Of a stretch of DNA of 64,000 nucleotides, positions 51,101 through 57,100 are shown piece by piece. The stretch is from positions 1,658,001-1,722,000 of the forward strand of contig NC_132976.1 in the NCBI RefSeq assembly GCF_047496725.1. The letters are read 5' to 3'. Numbering within the stretch: the first letter of the stretch is position 1; each line of letters opens with the position of its first letter. This stretch comes from Anoplolepis gracilipes (Eukaryota; Arthropoda; Insecta; Hymenoptera; Formicidae). A model generated the notes under the pieces. It did not search any database and had not been told where the DNA came from. It saw only the letters and a list, made by a program, of their open reading frames with translations. Position numbers and translations under genes: made by a program.

Positions 51101-54100
51101 AAATATCTTCCGCCTTTCCCTCGTTTGTACGAAATAAAAGTAGGCAAATACACGCAGCATTGTAAAGGGATATCAATCGCGACAATCGCAATTTGTCATA
51201 TCCGGCCTGCAACGATGCTTCCTATATCGTGCATATTTTCCCTGGTTTTACATTGATGGTTTATTACGCTTTGACAGGAACATCCCAGGGGTTATTAAGC
51301 CTTTGGAAACTAATTACAAGTATAGCGGGTCCACAAAGCAAAGCATTATATACCGTGCGTTCGATACAAATGATTTTTCAACTCTTGTTTATTAATTTTA
51401 AGTTCAAGAATAAAAATTTTCAAATTTTATAATAAAAAATTACACCGACAAAATTATATCCTCGACAATCTACATTATTTAAGGCGGGAAAAATAAGCTT
51501 AAGTATTGCTAAAAAAAAAGAAAAAAAAGTTGAATAAAATAAAAACAGAAAATAAAACTTACTTGTCCGCCAAAGTAACCGTAATTTGGCCATTCGTCAC
51601 CTCTTTCGCAGCGGAATCCTCGCTCGTTGACGCTACCGCATCGTTTATCTGAAACAGACAGTTCAGTAGACATACATTAGCTGGATTTTATTTTGGAAAA
51701 TCAATCTGTAAAGAGTTGATTGATCGTTAACTGTCACATTTGTCCCGATAATATTATAGATCCCACTATATTTCATGCGAATTTTACGCGAGGAAGCTAC
51801 ATCCGCGGCGAATAATAAATCCCATCGTGATTGCGTTTTGTTTTTATGTAGCCGCACGATGATTAAAAATTTAATCGAATGTAGAATTATATATCGCGAT
51901 CACGTGACAGTAATACTGCGTAGTATTCAATTTAGCTTTATGAAAAACGGCAGAAGCCGGATAGCACAGTTTCACTTCGTTTTCGTGTCGCGCGTGCTTC
52001 CGCATTTCTAGGAAAAAAAAAAAAATGCAATCTCCGCAATATTTCTACCTTCGACGCGCAGCATATATCTATAATTCGCGACACGTTGAGCCGTGCGTGC
52101 GTTTTATGTTAATGTTAAAGAATCAATATTAATTTTAATAAAAATTAGTATTCGTCATAAATGCAATCGTAAAAAGAGATAATCGTCGACGTGTCGTATA
52201 TTATATAAAACTCAGAACCGGTCAGCAATGTTTAGCGATAAACGGACAGCGTGTGGATACCGGGCCAATGTCACGATGATATCGTCACGAAAAAGGAATG
52301 CTAACAACACTTTTCTCGTAACATTTTTTCCTCGCACATCTATATACACACAGAAAAAAAGAATATTCCTACTTTGACAATATCTTTAGTTTCAAAATGT
52401 AAATCTTGAAATGAAATTATATTGCGTTAAACAAAGAAATTTTCTTGAATGGAGAGGAAAAAATATTGGATAGAAATTATCACATGTTCAAATCGAAGAT
52501 TATCATTTTCTTAGAATAATAATTTTCTTAAAATAATTATTTTATTCTTGAAATTGACAATTATAGTATTAAAATAACATTATAATATTGTTGAAATTTA
52601 AGATTTTTAAATTATTCCAAGAAGATTATGAATTGTTGCGTATATATGAAACAACGAACGCGTTCATATGAGTATATAAGTTTTGATTTGACACTTACTT
52701 TTTTTCCGTGCATAAATCATTATACAAAACGTTATTTTAAATTTCCTAAAAAATGTTTCTAAAAATAAAACGATTTAAAGTATGTATGAGATAAGAAGAA
52801 TAATATGATTAATTCTTTTTCTTGCATTTTTTCTCTTATAATCGAATAATAAATAATTATTCATCGCATCTTATATCACTGAAATTTTAATTCACTCAAT
52901 TATTCGTACATCGTCGAAGCTTTGAAAGTATATAAATTAATTCTGTAGTTCTCTCTGTTAATCTCTCTATGTATATGTAATTTAACATAGATCCATGTGC
53001 ATAAGAAATTAGTATGATTAAAACTCGTTTTCCGTTAAAAACTCATTAGTCTAAATGTCTCAAGTGTCTTTTTCACTGCATCCTAATGCCATAAAATTGA
53101 CAAAAAAAATTGATGCGGTGGAATGACCGGACAATTTCCCGATTGATACCATCATTGCGACGATGAATTAATCCGAGATCCCGTTATTCCTTGCGCGCCT
53201 TTCAACTAAATTATCGTGTTAATATGGAAAAAAAGGCTATAATACGCCGTGCTGTTGATAGAAATAAGCCGCCAATAAGCACTGGAAACGATACGAATCG
53301 TAATATTGAGAAAACTCGTTAACGACCGTCATCGTGCGTTACGACATCCTTCATGCGGTTTCTTCATCCAATGTATTTTACGCGAGAACTTGCGTTGCAT
53401 GTCTGCTTATACGAGATTTTAAGCCCGCATGCCGTATCGCAATCACGCGCGAAACAATCCCGCATACTACCCTAAAATAGATTTCAATCGGAGAGCGCAG
53501 TTAATAACGAATAATTTTTCTTAGACTTTTATCGATAACAATATCTCCTTTCCCCTTCACCCCCCAAAAATAAAAAAGCAATTAATTTTATCTAATACTT
53601 GTAGGTACGATCTTATATCTATTTGAAAAAAAAAAAAAAAATATGCAAACATAGGTATTTGAGGGAGGAGAATTTTTTTTTCCATATATATTCACAAAGC
53701 ACGCAGAGAGATGAAGAATTTTACATGTTCGTAAATATGAATATATCTAAATAATATCGGTTTCCGTCCCTGTTCAAAATTACGGTACTTTTAAATAAAA
53801 TGTGACAGCAATATTTGCCGATTCAGTGATCAGCATCGGGTATCGATATATATTTCCAGTAGCTCTCGTCGAGAGAGAAATATATCGCGATACTATATCA
53901 TTTCTTCTTTCTTCTTTTCTTTCGTTTTTTTTTTTTTTTTCTACGAAACGCGGTCATTGGCGATCTCGTAAAACTCATTATTGCGTAATCGTATAAAGCG
54001 TTATTCGAGCCTGGCGGAATTCGGACTCGCGAAGGCGCGCGAGCGATGCAACCGAGAGAAACGGGCACACATGCACACGTAGCTCCGCACTCTCGCGTAA

Positions 54101-57100
54101 ACAAGGCCGTGCATAATCGCCGTGCCCGCCGCCGCTCACTCCGCTCATTTACTTTGCATTCCGCATTTCATAAGCAGCCTCCGCGCGTAACGATTTCGCT
54201 CGCGGCCGATCGATCCGCGCGCACGCAGTCGCGGCCGCGGCCGCGGCCGCGCGGGATTCGCGGACGCGTTGGTTGTTTAGCATGTCGGATTGAATCTTGC
54301 AGCGGTACGAGAGCGGAATAAGAATCGGCCCGGATGACAGAAACGCCGAGAATGCAACGTCGCTTCTCCGCCTGCTATTCACGTGCGATCAGATTGTATT
54401 CAGTATTTCCGTCAACGAATTAACGCTCCTGAATACCTCCGCGCGTGAATTGATTACGAGACGCATGTCTATAGGGTAAACTCGGTTAAGATGGCCATAG
54501 TTTTTTTAAAATGTAAAAAACATACTTTTATTTTTGTTATTTTTTAATAGTGTTTGGCATATTATTTTCACTGAAGCTTAAATTACGTAATATATTATCG
54601 AAATTAAAAGGGAAATATTTAATAGAAATTTTATATTATCAAAATATTACAACATAAGCATTGGCCGTCTTACCCAACTTTTAAGGAAAAGATGACCATA
54701 GTGACGGAAAGATGGTCATAATATTTATAAAAAAATTGTGAAAACGAAAATAAAAATTAAAGGTCATATAACGATTTACATATCTTTATAATATGTCTAA
54801 CGTCGATTACGATAGCTTAACTGTCATTTATTCGACGTTGTAACAGTTTTTAGTGGGCAAATGAAAAACTTTGCAGGTAGTTAAAAGTAAAAATATGATA
54901 TAAGATTCATAATATCGTTATTTCGAATAATGTATGCGCATAAACTACTGTAAATATCGATTATCTTTGATAATGACTAAAAAAGGGCACTATATATAGC
55001 GATTATTGAAAAAATTACAGCCTATGGCCATCATACCCTAGTTTACCCTATGTATAACATGCGCTACTAAATATTTTAAATTCAAGAAATTTGGAGAAAA
55101 AGGAAATTTTAAATGTTACTGCTTTTACTACCCAGAAAAAAAGAATATTCTTACTTTGACAATAATCTTTAGTTTCAAAACGTAAATCTTGAAATGAGAT
55201 TATATTGCGTTAAATAAAGAAAATTTGCTTGGACGAAGACATTTTATATAGTTTAACCAAAAAAAAAAAAAACTATATTCTTGTTATTTAAGAATAATTT
55301 TCTTGCATGGAGAGAAAAAAATGTTGAATAGAAAATAATACATGTTTAAATCGAAGATTATAATTTTTTAGAGTTAAAATAATTATTTTATTCTTGAAAT
55401 GACAATCAAAGTATTGAAATAAGATTATAATATTGTTGAAATTTGAGATTTGTAAATTCTTCTAAGAAGATTATAAATTGTTGCGAATATATGAAACAAT
55501 GAACGCGTTCATATGAGTATATAAGTTTTTGATTTGACACTTACTTTTTTTCTGTGTAAGATTATTAAATGTAAGGAAAAAAATCTAAACCGCCAGAAGT
55601 AAAACTATTTTACTTATGTCTTTAACTGTCAAACATTTTAAAATTTTGTAATAAAGAGACAATGACCTAGTAACCTGTGTAAAGATAAAGAGACGAAAAT
55701 CACACTTGCTTAAAAAGGCTTCTGGCGTAAAAAGTGACTTTTTTTTTACCCGACGTGGTGAGAAAGAGAGAGGTATACAAGATCGCGTATCTCGTCGCAA
55801 AGCCATCGAATCGCTCGAACATGATATTAACAAACGATTCGACTAATTACGTGTCCCACGCTCTCGCGTACCTGCTGATGTAAAATGGCCTGGATATCGC
55901 GCGGCTGGATCTTCTTCAGCGCCGTCAGTTTCTGCAGCCTCTCCCGCGCGCTCCTGCAAACAGAGGAAACGCCCGTTTGTAAAAGCCATGTCGCTGTGTT
56001 TATCCTTGTGCGAAGGCGAACGAGATACTAGAATGAAGAGAATGAGTTACGAGAGTGAGACAATCCTTATCGCTAAATAAGGACACAGAGACGACAGTGT
56101 TTTCTATTCGCCACTTCTTTTTCAGTTTTTCTCTTTCTCTCTTGGAAACGCATGCAAATGCAACTGCGTTTGCAAATTGCGAATGAAACCTGTTGTTGAA
56201 ATCTAATTTGTAACAGCGACAAGAGAAGACGAGACAAGACAAGAAAAAGAGAGAGAAAGAGATTATCCATTTCTATTAAACATACTTTCTCGGAAAATAA
56301 TAGTCCAAGTAATCAAAAGCAATGTAAATAAGCGCAATTTTTTTCAAATAAAATACACACATCATAATAACTGAAGCTTTTCGTGGCTGGGATAAATAAT
56401 ATCTTTGAGCGATTAAATTTTGTATCTGAGAAAAAAAAAAAAAAAAAAAAAAAAGAAGAGTATCGAAGTAAACGTGCAAAATTGATTTCTGTCATATTAC
56501 CGCCATTAACACTGAGACGTCATTAACGTCAATCATAAAATCCATATAAAAGAAAAAGATTAAGATCGATATTCCCGAATAGCGAAGGAATATTAAAAAA
56601 AGAAAGAGAGAAAATAGAGAAAAGAAGAAAGAGAGAGAGAGAGAAAGAGAGGGAGAGATCTGAAAATGCGAAGTTTTCCCGATTTCACGATATCTCATCA
56701 CGGACTGTCATTATCGACTCGATTGAAACGCATACTTCCGTGGGATTCTCGTGACATTTAGATGACGCATTCTCGCGTTCGATCAAAAACACATATTCGC
56801 CCGCCGGACATCACCGCCTTTTATGTGACGTTTAATCGATACACACGATTCCGCGCCCCGACAGCAATGTATTTACACTAGAAGCGGGGCACACACATTT
56901 ATTAGAGATTTCCCGCTTCGCATGCGTGCGTATTCGCGCGCGCGTGTATCTAAGAACGTGCGTGTGCTCTATAAGCTATTATAAGGCAATAACCAAAGGT
57001 ACCAACAAGATGGTCTTTATCATTATCGAGACAATCGCTCATTATCTCACCTTTCGACGGCGATAACCCAGGCGTCTCGTATCCGCCCAGCGTTTGGCCC

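Larger units (their letters stand above)
51649..55871. other. sdt intron 3 (4.2 kb)
   Basis: Holds three MITEs (two family III, one family II) and a CpG-rich patch at 54000-54480. The rest is AT-rich with poly-A/T runs (53624-53640, 53925-53941). Confidence 0.8.

Noticed and set aside
54000..54060. tRNA-like TTCGAGCC stretch
   Set aside because: No matching A box, no cloverleaf, no acceptor stem.
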